From NCBI GenBank assembly GCA_016748015.1, contig JAAOMT010000779.1:266081-330080 (forward strand): DNA of 64,000 nt, in the 5' to 3' direction. The DNA is from Geosiphon pyriformis. Its lineage: Eukaryota; Glomeromycota; Glomeromycetes; Archaeosporales; Geosiphonaceae. Below are positions 26,287 through 37,322 of this stretch, piece by piece; the first letter of the stretch is position 1, and every line of letters starts with the position of its first letter. The position numbers and the translations under genes were made by a program. The notes beneath the pieces were generated by a model. The model did not search any database. It was not told where the DNA came from and saw nothing but the letters and a program-made list of their open reading frames with translations.

Positions 26287-27979
26287 TGTTACAAGTGCTT
26301 ATTTAGAGTGTTAGAACAAATAACAAACCTGTAACTTGGTGCTTAATAGCTGGTAATATTGGTAATTTCTAAAGATTTTGGAGTCTAAAAGTTTTGGTTG
26401 AGTTTTTTGTATAATAAACAGAGATATGATTAAGAGTTTTTTTGGTGAATTTTTTTCTTTAGCATAGTGGCCAGTTTATTTTGACAGTTATGCTTTTTTA
26501 GTAAGCTATCCATAAATTTCTACTCTTATTTTTGGGTTTTTTATCAAACTATTCTTGACATTAATTGTTCAGTACTTAATTCTTTTAATCAATTAATAAA
26601 CAACAAAGAAACAAAATAAAAATAAAAAATAAAAAAATAAAAAAAAATAAAAAAAAAAATAAAAAATTAGTATTCTGTCAATAGTTATAATTAAAAGCTA
26701 TTGGTTTAGTGTAATTAAGTATTAAATTTTATTAACATGAAGTGTTAAGAATGACAAAGTAATTGATATTCTTAATCAAGTGATGATAACATAGATTGAA
26801 TAATAAGTAAATATTTTATTAATATTAATAGGTTTTCACTTTAAGTTATAGAAAACTATCTTTTAAATGGAAAGATATTATTGTTTTGAACTCTATCAAA
26901 TTTTAAATATTTTTTTGCTTCTAATACTCTTACTATATATACATAATTTGTATTATACAAAATTTCTGAAAATTTTGCAATTTCTCAAGAAAATTCTGAA
27001 ATTCTGAAATTCTACAATTTTCCAAAGAGAATTCTGGAATTTTCTATTTTATTATACTATTATTCATAGAAATTTAAGAAATCTTAATAAGAATAGAAAG
27101 TAACTAATTAGAAACAGGCATAATAAAAAAGGAATTTCAGAATTTTTTTTAAGGAATTACAAAATTCTAGAAATTTTAGGATTCTTAGTTAAAGGAATTA
27201 AAAAAATCCAAAAAATCTTATATAATATTAATTATGTATATATAGTGAAAGTATTAGAAACAGAAAAGACAAAATTTAGTTTAGAATTAATACCAACAAT
27301 CCATTAATTATCCAATATTCTTTCTTTTAAAAAATAGTTTTCTACATATTGAAATAGAATTAAATCACATATCAATAAAATATCAATTATTATTTGAATC
27401 TATGTTGTTATTACTTGATTAAAAAATATTAATCACTTCCATTTTATTAATACTTAATGTTAATAAAACCTAATATTTAATCATACTGAACCAATAGCTT
27501 TTGATTATGATTATTGACAAAATACTAATTTTTTATTTTCTTTTTATTTTCTTTTATTTCTTTTATTTTCTTTTATTTTTTTTTGTTTTATTTTGTTGTT
27601 TTACCAATTGATTAAAGAGATTAAGCACTGAGTATTTTAACATCAAAAATGGTCTGGTAAAAAACCTGGAAATAAGAGTAGACATTTAAAGATAGCTTAT
27701 TAAAAGAGCACAACTACTAGAATAAACCAGCCATCATGCTAAAGAAAAAAATTCACAGAAGAAACCCTTAATTAAATCTTTGTTTATTATATAAAAGACT
27801 TAACCAAAACCTTCAGATTACCAAAATCTTCAAAAAATACCAACTGTAAAAACTATTGAGCACTAAGTTACAGGTTTGTTATTTGTTTTAACACTTTAAA
27901 TAATTACTTGTAACAATGCCTATTTCTAATTGACTATTTTACCTATTATTATAATTCTTAATTTTTATGAGTAATAACA
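26287..27979 (-). repeat. LTR3 (5' LTR of A2), split by LTR4
   Basis: Left part 26287-27055 starts TGTTACAAGTGC. The missing right end (CTAATTGACTATTTTACC ... GAGTAATAACA) resumes at 27915-27979 after an inverted LTR. The ends TGTTA/TAACA are best preserved in this copy. Confidence 0.7.
27056..27914 (+). repeat. LTR4, inverted solo LTR nested in LTR3
   Basis: Reads as the reverse complement of the other LTRs; its terminal TGTTACAAGTAATTATTT (minus strand) sits at the right end (27914). It interrupts LTR3 near a TTTATTAT/ATGCC junction. Confidence 0.7.
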
Positions 27980-30900
27980 GTTAAAAAATAGGCAGCCACT
28001 TTATTAGTGACTTTAGCAAAACCAGCATATTTTAAAAAACTGTCAATATAAACTTCACTAGAATCAGACCAAATCTCAAGCAAGCTTCTTTGCACATTAA
28101 AAAACTTTTTAGATTTCAAAATATTAAAACAAAATAACCTATTAGCATTTGTAAAATCAACCACTAAAAAATCTTTATCAATCAAAAATTCAGATATTAG
28201 CTTGAACTAATAAAACACAAAGCTATTTGAATCTAATCTCTTTTATTAACAAAACGTTTTTTAACTTATTATATTTCCTTTTTTATTTAGAAGTCTGTTA
28301 CCAAAAGCAACTCCAAATTACATAAAAAAAAACAGAGTTATAATACAAAAATTTTTCAAAATGTCCAATATTAAGAATTTATTAAGACTACAAAATATAT
28401 TGAGCAAATTATTTACTAATAATAAATTATTATTCAAAAAAATTTTTATTACCTTAGCCAAAAAATTGTTTACTAGACTAATATACAATTTAACAAAAAA
28501 TTGCAAAGAGTCTAAAAAAGACCACTCTAGAATCTGCAAATTCAAAAATCTATGTTTAAATAAATACCCAAAAATGCCTAATAAATTAGAAAAAGCAATT
28601 AATAAAGCCATTTTTTTTAGACTGCACTTGCTCAAAAAGCTTCAAATTATACAAAGATGAATAATATAAAATTTTACTAAAAAAATTATGTAACAAACTG
28701 ATTATGATCTTAAAATTTTTTTTAATTATTACATCCTATTTATAATATATACTCAATAAAACAAAACTAAACTGTAATTAGTAGCTAATTATAAACTGCA
28801 AAACAGTTGAAACCAAATAAGAAAATTGGTTATTTGTAATTGTTTTTCTTAACACTATATTAGAAAAAAATTTGATATTAGGATAAGTTTAAACCATATT
28901 AGACTTAAAAAAACTTTTAGTTAACAAAAAAATTCCCAAGTACCTATACAATTTATCTTTTTTAGCAATTAAAATTGGCAAACCATTGATTATTAATGAG
29001 ACATTTTTAATATTCTAATTAATAAGAATAGCCACTGTTTTTTTATTATTAATTAAGATATTATTAACATTAAAAAATTCACTAATAATATTTAAAATAT
29101 ATTGTGTAAAAGTTTGGCTGCTTCTAATTCAAATTGTATTATTAACAAAAATACTAGCAATAAAAAATAAAGTTTTTTCTTCAATAGTCTCAATTTTGCC
29201 AGTTCTGGCCACAAACTTTATATTAATTTGGTATTTACACAAGTGCTTATGTCTCTTAACTTTACATAAAAGTGGATTATAGAAAATTTTTTAAAGGAGA
29301 AGAAAGAAAATCTCACTTTAATTCAACTTATTATGTATCTTATAACTATCTAAAAGTCCAAAATCAACTATTACTCTATTGATTCAATTCTTATGTATAT
29401 TAGCAAAAAACTCAATAAACTAACTGCATATCTTAATGTATTACAAGCTAGCTTTCAAATGATGCTATCTTACTAAATTATAAGTTTTGTGTATATTTTG
29501 TAAAACCAACCAAAATTTTTTATTTTTTTCTAGTGTATTTTTAACAACTAACTTAATAACAAAAATTAGAGACTGAATTAAAGTACTCTTCAATACTGAA
29601 AAGTTATTGTTACAAAAAACATCAAATTTACTACATGATAAAAATATTTGATTAGAGAAAATCTTTAACAGAATTTTGTTAGTTGTTTTAATTAGTACAA
29701 TAGATTAGGTATTTGTTAAAATATTATCCTACTTATAAGATTTAGAGATTATAAAAACTCATGCTTTCTTCCAAGAAACTGAAACCATACTCAAAGTTAA
29801 ACACAAATTCAACAACCTTAAAAGACATTTTAATATCTTATTACTGCAATGTTTTTATAATTTATTTGGAATTTCTAAAAACTTAGCAGATTTATTACCT
29901 AATAAATCATCAACTACCAAAGCTAGCTTTTTCATATTAATCTCTTTTATTATACTAGAAAAGACACCATAATTAACATAATTCAAAGTTCAAGCATTTT
30001 CAAGAATACTGACTATTTTCTCATCTACCTTTTTATAATTTTATTAAATTTAAGTTTTATTTTATTAAGCTTCACAACCAATTTATTCTTAACCACTAGG
30101 TAATCTAAAACAACTTTGCAAAAAAGCCATTTTAAAATATTTTTTATTATCTATTTTTTGTTATAGTAAAAATTTTTCATACATTAGTTAATTGTTTTTT
30201 AAATAGCTATGTTCTTAGACACCTTTAATTTATAATATTTGGATTTTTAATACTTTTTCCTAATTATTAACAAATGTCTAATAATGTTTATTAATTTTAC
30301 ATTATCTTAAATTATATTAACAATTTTAAACACTTCAATATTATTAATTATTAACTAAACTTTAACAAAACAATTAATTTTTAACAAATCTCCAAAATTC
30401 TATTTTTTTACAATCTTATTAATAAGCAGCTTTAGTTTAAAAAATTTTGACAATTGTTTATTCTTTAAGCAATCATATTCACTATATTAATGTCTAAAAA
30501 ACATTACATTAGCAAATTGTACTATAGCTTTTCTTAACATTTCTTACATTGTATTTAAATTATCATAATTTTCTGCTTTTTTAAATACATTTGACATTGC
30601 CAGCAACTTATTAGAAAAGCATTTCTTAAATTGCATTTATTTGGCTTTATTTGTATCTTTTATCTTAAATTTTCATTGATCTTTATTAGTTTGTTTGTGA
30701 ATACTATTAATATAAACATCTAGAAAACCACACAAATCAATTAAAACTAAGACTGTCTTATAATTTATATTAAAAAATTCTAATACAATATTAATCTTAT
30801 GGCTTGTAACTATAGATACCAGATTTTTATTCACAAATATAAAATCTAATACTTTCTTAACATTTTTAAAATTGCTTTAAGTAAAAGCTTTGACTAATAA

Positions 30901-32870
30901 ATGTCTATTAAATATATTAATCAAATTCAGATTTAAACAAAACTTGAAACTTGTATTTTTTTTGATCTATTCTTATTAAAATCCTTATTTAAGATCACAA
31001 AAGTATTAGAAATAACTGCTTTAACAATAAAAAAATTAATTCCTAATGCCTGCTTAAATTTAGTTTTAGCAAAAACACCAGTATACAACTCTAAAATTGT
31101 TACTAAGAGTTTATTTTTAAACAAAAGACAAACTAAAATAATTTTGCTTGAAATTTCATTAATCTTTGAAACATGCTAAGCCAAAAAATTGTTTATAATA
31201 ATAGTTATTTTAACATTGAAAAAATCTTTATTTAAACTAAATATAAAATTTTTTATTCTTTTAAACTTATTTATTATTCAAAGTCTAATATTAGATCTTA
31301 ATTTAATTTTTATAATAATAGAAATCATATTACCTAAATTAACATACCACCAAAAAACATCTATCTGCTTAGCAAAAACATTAATATTCTTAATATTATA
31401 TATAACAATCTTCTATACAAAATTAATTATTAAGAAAAAGAGATGCCCAAACCAAGACTAATATTGTCTATTTTGGCTATAAAGCCCAAAACCATATTTA
31501 AAAGACTTTGTAAACTGTATTTTAACTTAAAAATTACAGACAAATTCAAATATACTGCTTTTATAATAATCTTACTATTAGTAATTGCACTTAAATTCTC
31601 ATTTATTACTATATCTGTCTTTTAATTTTGTAACAAAAAGATTACCAATAGTTGACATTTAGAATTAGACTAAAAAATCATTGATTCAAGTATATTTAAT
31701 CTTTTAGCCAGCTTTTTAACTTGTTTTATAAGACTAGTAAGACTGTGTTCAAAAATAGCAAACCTATTATTTATTTTAATAGATACTAATAGAAAAAATT
31801 TAATATTTAAAAACAAATTGATACCAAAAGAGATCAAAAAAACCATATGAGAAAAAAAATTACCAGTAACTTAAGTTTAAGTTTTTTTATCAAATAAAAC
31901 TGAACAAACAATTGGCATTTGTTTCCTTTTATATATATTTGCCAGATAAAACTGATTCTGAAAATTGATCACCCACTTATTGTAAATATTTAAATTTTTA
32001 CTTATTGAATACACTTTAAAAACATGATTAAATTGTTTGTATTAAGCATAATAGACCAAAAAAAAACCAGTTCAATGTAAATTTACACTCTTAAAAACTG
32101 GAGTAGAACTAATAGCAGTCTTTTTGAATACTTTATTAGCAAAACAAACCACAGCATATTTGTCATATATATAAAAAACTAAATTGAAATTAATAAAGCA
32201 AGTTTTTTCATCATATAATTTTAACAAATTAGTAAGATTATAAACAGTAATGCTAATTAGTAAAATATATAACAAAACTTGATGCTGATTTTTAAATACT
32301 CATGTTTGTTTATTGTTAATAGTTTTAGCCACATAAACAAAATTCTTTTTCATAAAAACTAATTATTTAATTGTAATCAACTTAGCAATATCAGCAGATT
32401 TAAATTCAATCAAAGTCTTTTGCCAAAAACCAATAAGCTGCATCTTGATTGATACAATCTTACCAAATTTGGAAAAAACTGATTTGACAGCTGATTTCGG
32501 AAGATTAACAGAAATTTTTATTATTATTAACCAAGATTTTTTTATTAATAGCCATTTTCTTAGTTTTATTCAAACTAAACTTAGAAGTAAAAGATAATTT
32601 AATAATATCTGAGAATTTTGAGAAAGTTGATGTCCCTCCAAAACCATCAGCAATAAAAAATCTTTTTCACATTCAATAACTTATTACCAGCAGATTTATC
32701 AAGCACAACAGAAAGTTCAATATTTAATGCAAAAAATTTCGCCAAATTAAAACTCCGTTTTTCTGAAACATGTGATCCGACTAATGAAAGCAGCCTGGAA
32801 CCATCAAACTTAGGTGGCAGAAGCATTAAAACGTCATCGTTGTTATTTAAATCACTTTTTTTAATATTTC
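27980..32870 (-). mobile_element. LINE copy 2, heavily AT-eroded
   Basis: Collinear with LINE copy 1 on the same strand. Segments: RNase H start (VYIDSFLK..., about 28060), RT C-terminal part (28635-28318), RT body (28700-29500), upstream RT (29500-30500), endonuclease with LELYTGV and ILNKDFN (31124-30933), zinc-knuckle/basic region (about 31900-32100), ORF1 core (32275-32860). The remainder of RNase H and the 3' end are missing on the left, where LTR3 abuts. On the right it ends where a 20-bp tandem-repeat block starts. Many positions that are G or C in copy 1 are A or T here. Confidence 0.75.
30933..31124 (-). pseudogene. LINE copy 2 endonuclease fragment
   Basis: 63 open codons with LLVTILELYTGV, FIVKAVISNTFVILNKDFN and KKIQVSSF. 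They align with copy 1 at about 9970-9770 (LSVSILGLYAGT, LGGDFNENG, RKSASF). The catalytic GGDFN motif has become NKDFN. Confidence 0.7.
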
Positions 32871-32891
32871 AACAAATTAAATATATATTTT

Positions 32892-32969
32892 GGCAAACTA
32901 CAAGTTATTTTAGTAAATTATTAGTATTTTTGTAAAATATTAAATATTTTGACAAATTTTTAAATATTA
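32892..32969 (+). repeat. Eroded 20-bp tandem repeat (about 4 units)
   Basis: First unit GGCAAACTACAAGTTATTTT is almost identical to the first unit of the array at 56291-56390. Later units have lost their G and C (for example AGTAAATTATTAGTATTTTT). Homology to 56281-56570 continues in the flank to about 33140. Confidence 0.75.
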
Positions 32970-34194
32970 CATAATTTAAAATATTACATAATTTGATTAT
33001 TATATTTAATTATACTTGTATATTATATAAATTATTAATTAAATAATAATATTTAATAATTTGACTAAATAATAAGTAATTAAAATAATATTATATATTA
33101 ATTTATAATAAAAATTATAAAAATAATTTTATGTTAATTAATAACTCAATCTTTAATTAGTAACAATGTATTTTTAAATGTTGTTTTGGCTTTTTGGTTA
33201 ATTTTTATTATAAAACAAATATTAAAATTTTTTTATTTTTAAATTAAAAAAAATTATTATTTTAAAACACAATATTAAGACCAAATTAATAAATTTTTTT
33301 CTAATTATACTGTTTTATTTTTTAGTTTTAAATTTTATTTAACAGTTAAAATATATTATTATTATTTTTAATTTTCAAAATTTTTTAGATTCTGTTATAA
33401 TTAAGACTAAAATACTAAAAAAATCATATTTAATAAAAAATTTTTGGTTGTTAATGTTATTTTAAGTACTAAAATTTGAATTATTTGGTTTTTAAATATA
33501 AAATAATTTTATTTTATTTACCAAAAAAATTGTTTAAGTTTTTAATAATCAGTTTATAAATGCAAAATTATATATTAAAACTACTATTTTTTTGGCTTTT
33601 TTATTATTATTTTTGTTAATTTTATAATTAATTACAAGTTGGTTTTTTTGAAATTAATATTAACCAAGTTGGTTTTGTTAATTACATTTATTATTAAACT
33701 TACTAATTTTTTGGTTGTTATAATAAATTAATAAATGTTTTATTTGTTATAATTTTGATGTAAAAAATAAAATTCTTATAGAAAAACAAATTGGGATTTT
33801 GATAAAAGTTAGTAATTTGAGTAAAAAGATAATTAATTTTAAGATAAAATGTGGTGTTGATAGTTTTCTTAAAATAATGGTTTTTTGATGAGCCGTACTT
33901 ACTTTAAAGTAGTTTATACAGTGTTATAATGAGTAATTAAAACAAAAAAAAAAATAATCAAAAATCAAATATTAAACTAAGAATGTATGCTAAACTAAAA
34001 CAATAGTTGAACAGTTATTTTACGAATGGTAAGAATTTATCGTTTTAATTCAATTGATATTGAGTAGACATTTATTTTCAAACAATATTTACATTTCTGC
34101 TGAATTCTAGACACTACTTACCAATTCGCGAAACTCTAGGATGAATTTTGAATTACTGCATCTGACAATGACTTGGAAATTTCATTAAGCTTTT
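32970..34194. other. AT-rich boundary between transposon graveyard and gene island
   Basis: After the repeat flank (to about 33140) the sequence is long A/T-rich text with no recognisable coding. Composition becomes balanced at about 34000, where the PCH2 gene 3' end begins. Confidence 0.6.
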
Positions 34195-36232
34195 TTAAAG
34201 AGGCATCAATATCGAGGAAGCTTGCTGCACCATTGTCCATCCCGTAGCTTCCTCGGTGGCGGTCGCGTCCAAAGCTTCCAAGAAATCTGCCAACGTTATT
34301 GTTATACATGATTGCAAGAAACATGCATGTGCCAGAAATGGTAATTTACGTAAAGCACGTCCACTCATCCCCTTCACAATGGAGAAGTATTTAAGTTAGA
34401 AAGCTTTTGATATGAATTTTGACTAGCTTACTTGACATTTTTCCGATATCCCAAAGAGTTTCATACTCAGATTGTCATGGCTATTTGTGTCACGATACAT
34501 TTCTACTGCGCGCCAATCAAGAAGAGTTTCCTGAAGGTGGGAATATAAGTTAATTTATATACACTTTCTTATATTGAAACCAAAGCTTTATGAATTATTA
34601 CCTCATCTCTAATAATTCCAACTCTAATCAATTCTTGAATACAGCTAGAAAGAATGGCGTATATTGCTTTTGGCGATGGCAAACCAATATATTGCTTGAT
34701 ATCTGCTCGGTCGATAAAAGCAATATCTGAAAAATCACAAGTTTAAATTATTTTGCTATATCCATAAATAAAATTTGAACAATAGAAGGATTTTACCTAT
34801 AGCTTCTGTAATATTAGATGTGGCCAAGACAAGCACGTTTTTATTGTATTTTAATTTATCGATTTGGGTCAAAAGAGCATTAACAACCTAAAGTAACATA
34901 GCATCAATGACCATGAAAATAATTTAAATGAAACAAAATTACATCTTATTTCACTTTTAACTACCCTCAAAGCGTCCGAAGGCTCTGTACCGGACAATGA
35001 AGATTTTCGTGCAGCTGTCAGACTTTCTACTTCATCTAATTTAAGGCAAAAAGAGACCATTCGTTCCGATGAATGTATTGCAAAATCAAACTCAGAGGCG
35101 ATAAAGAAATAAAACCCACCTATAAGTATACAGACAAAACAATCCTCTTCGTCAACCATATCATTGATTTGCTGAAACAGTTTTTGAACCAACTTCCCCG
35201 ATTCAGAAAACCATTTTGAGAATAGACTATGACTATTTATTTCAAGAAGCTTGCTATGAGCGTATCTGCCCAATGTTTTAAGTAATCGAAGTAAAAGATT
35301 AGCACGAATTCATTTATTAAGTTATAAACGCAAAATCGTAAAATACCTGCTAGTCAGTCTTATAGCCAATTTCTGGGAAAAGGCTCTACATAAACTTGTT
35401 TTTCCGGTTCCTGGAGGACCATGCAACAAGACAACCCTAAGGGATGTAGGTCATCAGAAGGTAAAAACGTTCTTTTAAAGGATATTGATCTTACCTATTC
35501 CATGAAATAATATCGGAGTTTACCCTGCGATCCGAAAAAAAAAAGGCCGTAGAAATATAATCAAGTAATCGTGTTTTTATATTTTTGTCGAATATAAGAC
35601 TTAGTAGTCAAAGTTTCTCGAGATGAGCATGTGGACGAGGTAAGAGACAAATATTATACCGGGAAAGAACGCCTACGTGTCCCATAAGCCTTCCAAAGCA
35701 CGCGATGGTAGTTCCCAGTGGTTGGCGGTCAAAACGTTATCTTCCTCTTGAAACTCATCCACAGCTTCTTCCTCATTGAGTTGATACACGTGAATATTCA
35801 AAGTTACCTCATTAAGAATCTGAATCGCTTCACTATCGCCTAAGACAAAATATAGTTCTTAGTGAAATGACATAAAATTAAAAGATAGTTGGTCAAATAT
35901 ACCTCCGCTAGCATCTGCGACTTTCATGTTTTCTAGATTATCGCGTAATAACGGAATGTCTTGGAAGTCGGTGATTTGAGAGTAGCATAATAGGGAGGTT
36001 TTGAATTCGCGCAAGTATTTTTCCACAGTTTGTCGGATAACTTGGTAACGAGCTGTACTCTCGGTTTTTAAGCAGCATTCGACTAAAGATAGAAATCCAT
36101 GAAAAGTAAGTGAATTGTTGAACATATATTTTTCCCAAATCACATACCATTCAAGACAAGTTTTGAGCGAGAGCGAACTGCTAGCTTTGAAACGGAATTA
36201 ATATGTTGTATTTCCATTTCTGAGCTTTCCAT
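34195..36232 (-). CDS. PCH2: PCH2/TRIP13 AAA+ ATPase (HORMA-domain remodeller)
   Basis: Pch2/TRIP13 remodels HORMA proteins (Hop1, Mad2) in meiotic and spindle checkpoints. Eleven exons: 36232-36148, 36082-35903, 35839-35677, 35599-35495, 35436-35347, 35265-35120, 35035-34965, 34887-34797, 34726-34602, 34530-34432, 34371-34195; 443 residues (human TRIP13 has 432). Walker A is [30 protein letters not shown], Walker [33 protein letters not shown], sensor ATSNITEAI, Arg-finger region [10 protein letters not shown] and [16 protein letters not shown] are all present. The start is the first ATG in frame (36232). The last 25 residues are not conserved; an alternative frame runs to 34136, so the extreme C-terminus is uncertain. 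A divergent small gene begins 265 bp upstream. Confidence 0.93.
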
Positions 36233-36497
36233 CTTTATTGTGATGGAACAATAATAAGGCGTTGCCTATATGTATTTTTTATTAATCTTATTTACTTTTT
36301 TAATTTAATTTAAATTAAAAAAATTTGAAAATCGATTGATTGTCTTCCATTCTGCAAAACTCGTAGTTCTCTTCGAACTTTTATAAGACATTCTTGCCAT
36401 CAACACAGTCTTTATTTGTCGCATGCAGGGAGGGAGCGTCAGAACAGGTGAAAAGTGCAAGGGAAAAGCGACAGCAGCTCGTCACAAACGTTAAAAG

Positions 36498-36956
36498 ATG
36501 GAAGAGAGTTTCAACCATACACTATTGATCAAGGTGTTCAAAACATCCTCAAAAGCAGCTCTTGAAGCAGTGGATGGGGTCGTATCAAATGTATGACACA
36601 TTATCAAGTCTACAAAAAGAATCGGGTTGCAAGTAAATATATTACATATGCTCAGATAGCCGAGAAAGCTGTTCAAGGAATCATATATGGTGGTAAAACT
36701 TAATGGTTTGTTTTCTCCTAAATTTAGAGCATTTCTTATAGTTATTTCCATGATTATTATCCGTTTTGTATGATTATTGAAAGAGGGTTACAATGATCTC
36801 AAAACTATCCAAATTGAAAATAATTCTCGAAGTTTGATTCAACACTCGGTAAACATTTCAACGATTTCAAACAACTTTCCAGGAATGAATTCCGATGTTA
36901 AAATTCTCCGTTATATGACGGTTAGTGGTGGGCCTGATACGTATCTACTTTATTAG
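36498..36956 (+). CDS. Small unknown gene (about 125 residues), three putative exons
   Basis: Not recognised. A model with exons 36498-36590, 36656-36692 and 36784-36956 keeps frame across GT-AG introns of 65 and 91 nt. The product starts MEESFNHTLLIKVFKTSSK and has a hydrophilic, helix-prone character without a signal peptide, membrane segment or known motif. The middle exon is only 37 nt. It starts 265 bp from PCH2 in divergent orientation. Evidence is splice logic and balanced composition only; it could instead be non-coding upstream sequence. Confidence 0.35.
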
Positions 36957-37322
36957 TAGTTGGTGATGCTTCATCAATTCTGGGGTTTTCAAGAATGAGG
37001 AAGCAATTTGGTTTACAATGAAATACACTTCTGGTAAGCCTAGATACTTTGCAGCTTGATTTTGTACCAAAGATTATAAAACACTTGCTGATCCTGTTAA
37101 ATGTGTCGCCTGAGCTATGTGATATATAAATAGCAGATAGTTTTGCTGATAGAATGTCAAAAGTTTGACTTCAGAGTATTATGAATTAATATGTCGAAAT
37201 ATAGACATTCTAGAAACTTTGTATTCAATTAAAGATTTAACATAAATGTAAAATTTTGTTCAAGAATAGAATAATTCACAATATTAAACATCTCTCCCTC
37301 ACAAAAATCAAAATTTCAATAT
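36957..37322. other. Intergenic region between the small gene and the SEC6 3' end
   Basis: No gene seen. It would hold the two facing 3' untranslated regions if the small gene is real. Confidence 0.5.

Larger units (their letters stand above)
13865..27979 (-). mobile_element. Ty3/Gypsy-like retrotransposon block: truncated copies A1 and A2 with LTRs, solo LTR and nested inverted LTR
   Basis: Two minus-strand copies of one dUTPase-carrying family lie head to tail. A1 = left LTR (13865-14838), then integrase, RNase H, RT, dUTPase and part of the Cys-rich region up to about 19676. There it abuts A2, which starts inside RT (matching 17800 onward), runs through dUTPase, protease and gag to a primer-binding site at 26269-26284, and ends with LTR3. 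A1 lacks protease/gag and A2 lacks integrase and most of RT/RNase H, as after recombination or deletion. Frames are heavily eroded to A/T. Element B (55606-64000) is a less decayed relative. Confidence 0.8.

Noticed and set aside
12291-34000. AT-rich region as inserted mitochondrial DNA or a centromere
   Set aside because: No mitochondrial gene or rRNA text, and much of it aligns to LINE and Gypsy copies; no long satellite array that would suggest a centromere.
34136-34324. Alternative C-terminal frame of PCH2 (ends NSS at 34136)
   Set aside because: The frame ending at 34195 continues the conserved FLAHACFLQ...LADFLEAL text without an extra intron; the other frame has no link to it. Kept only as an uncertainty.
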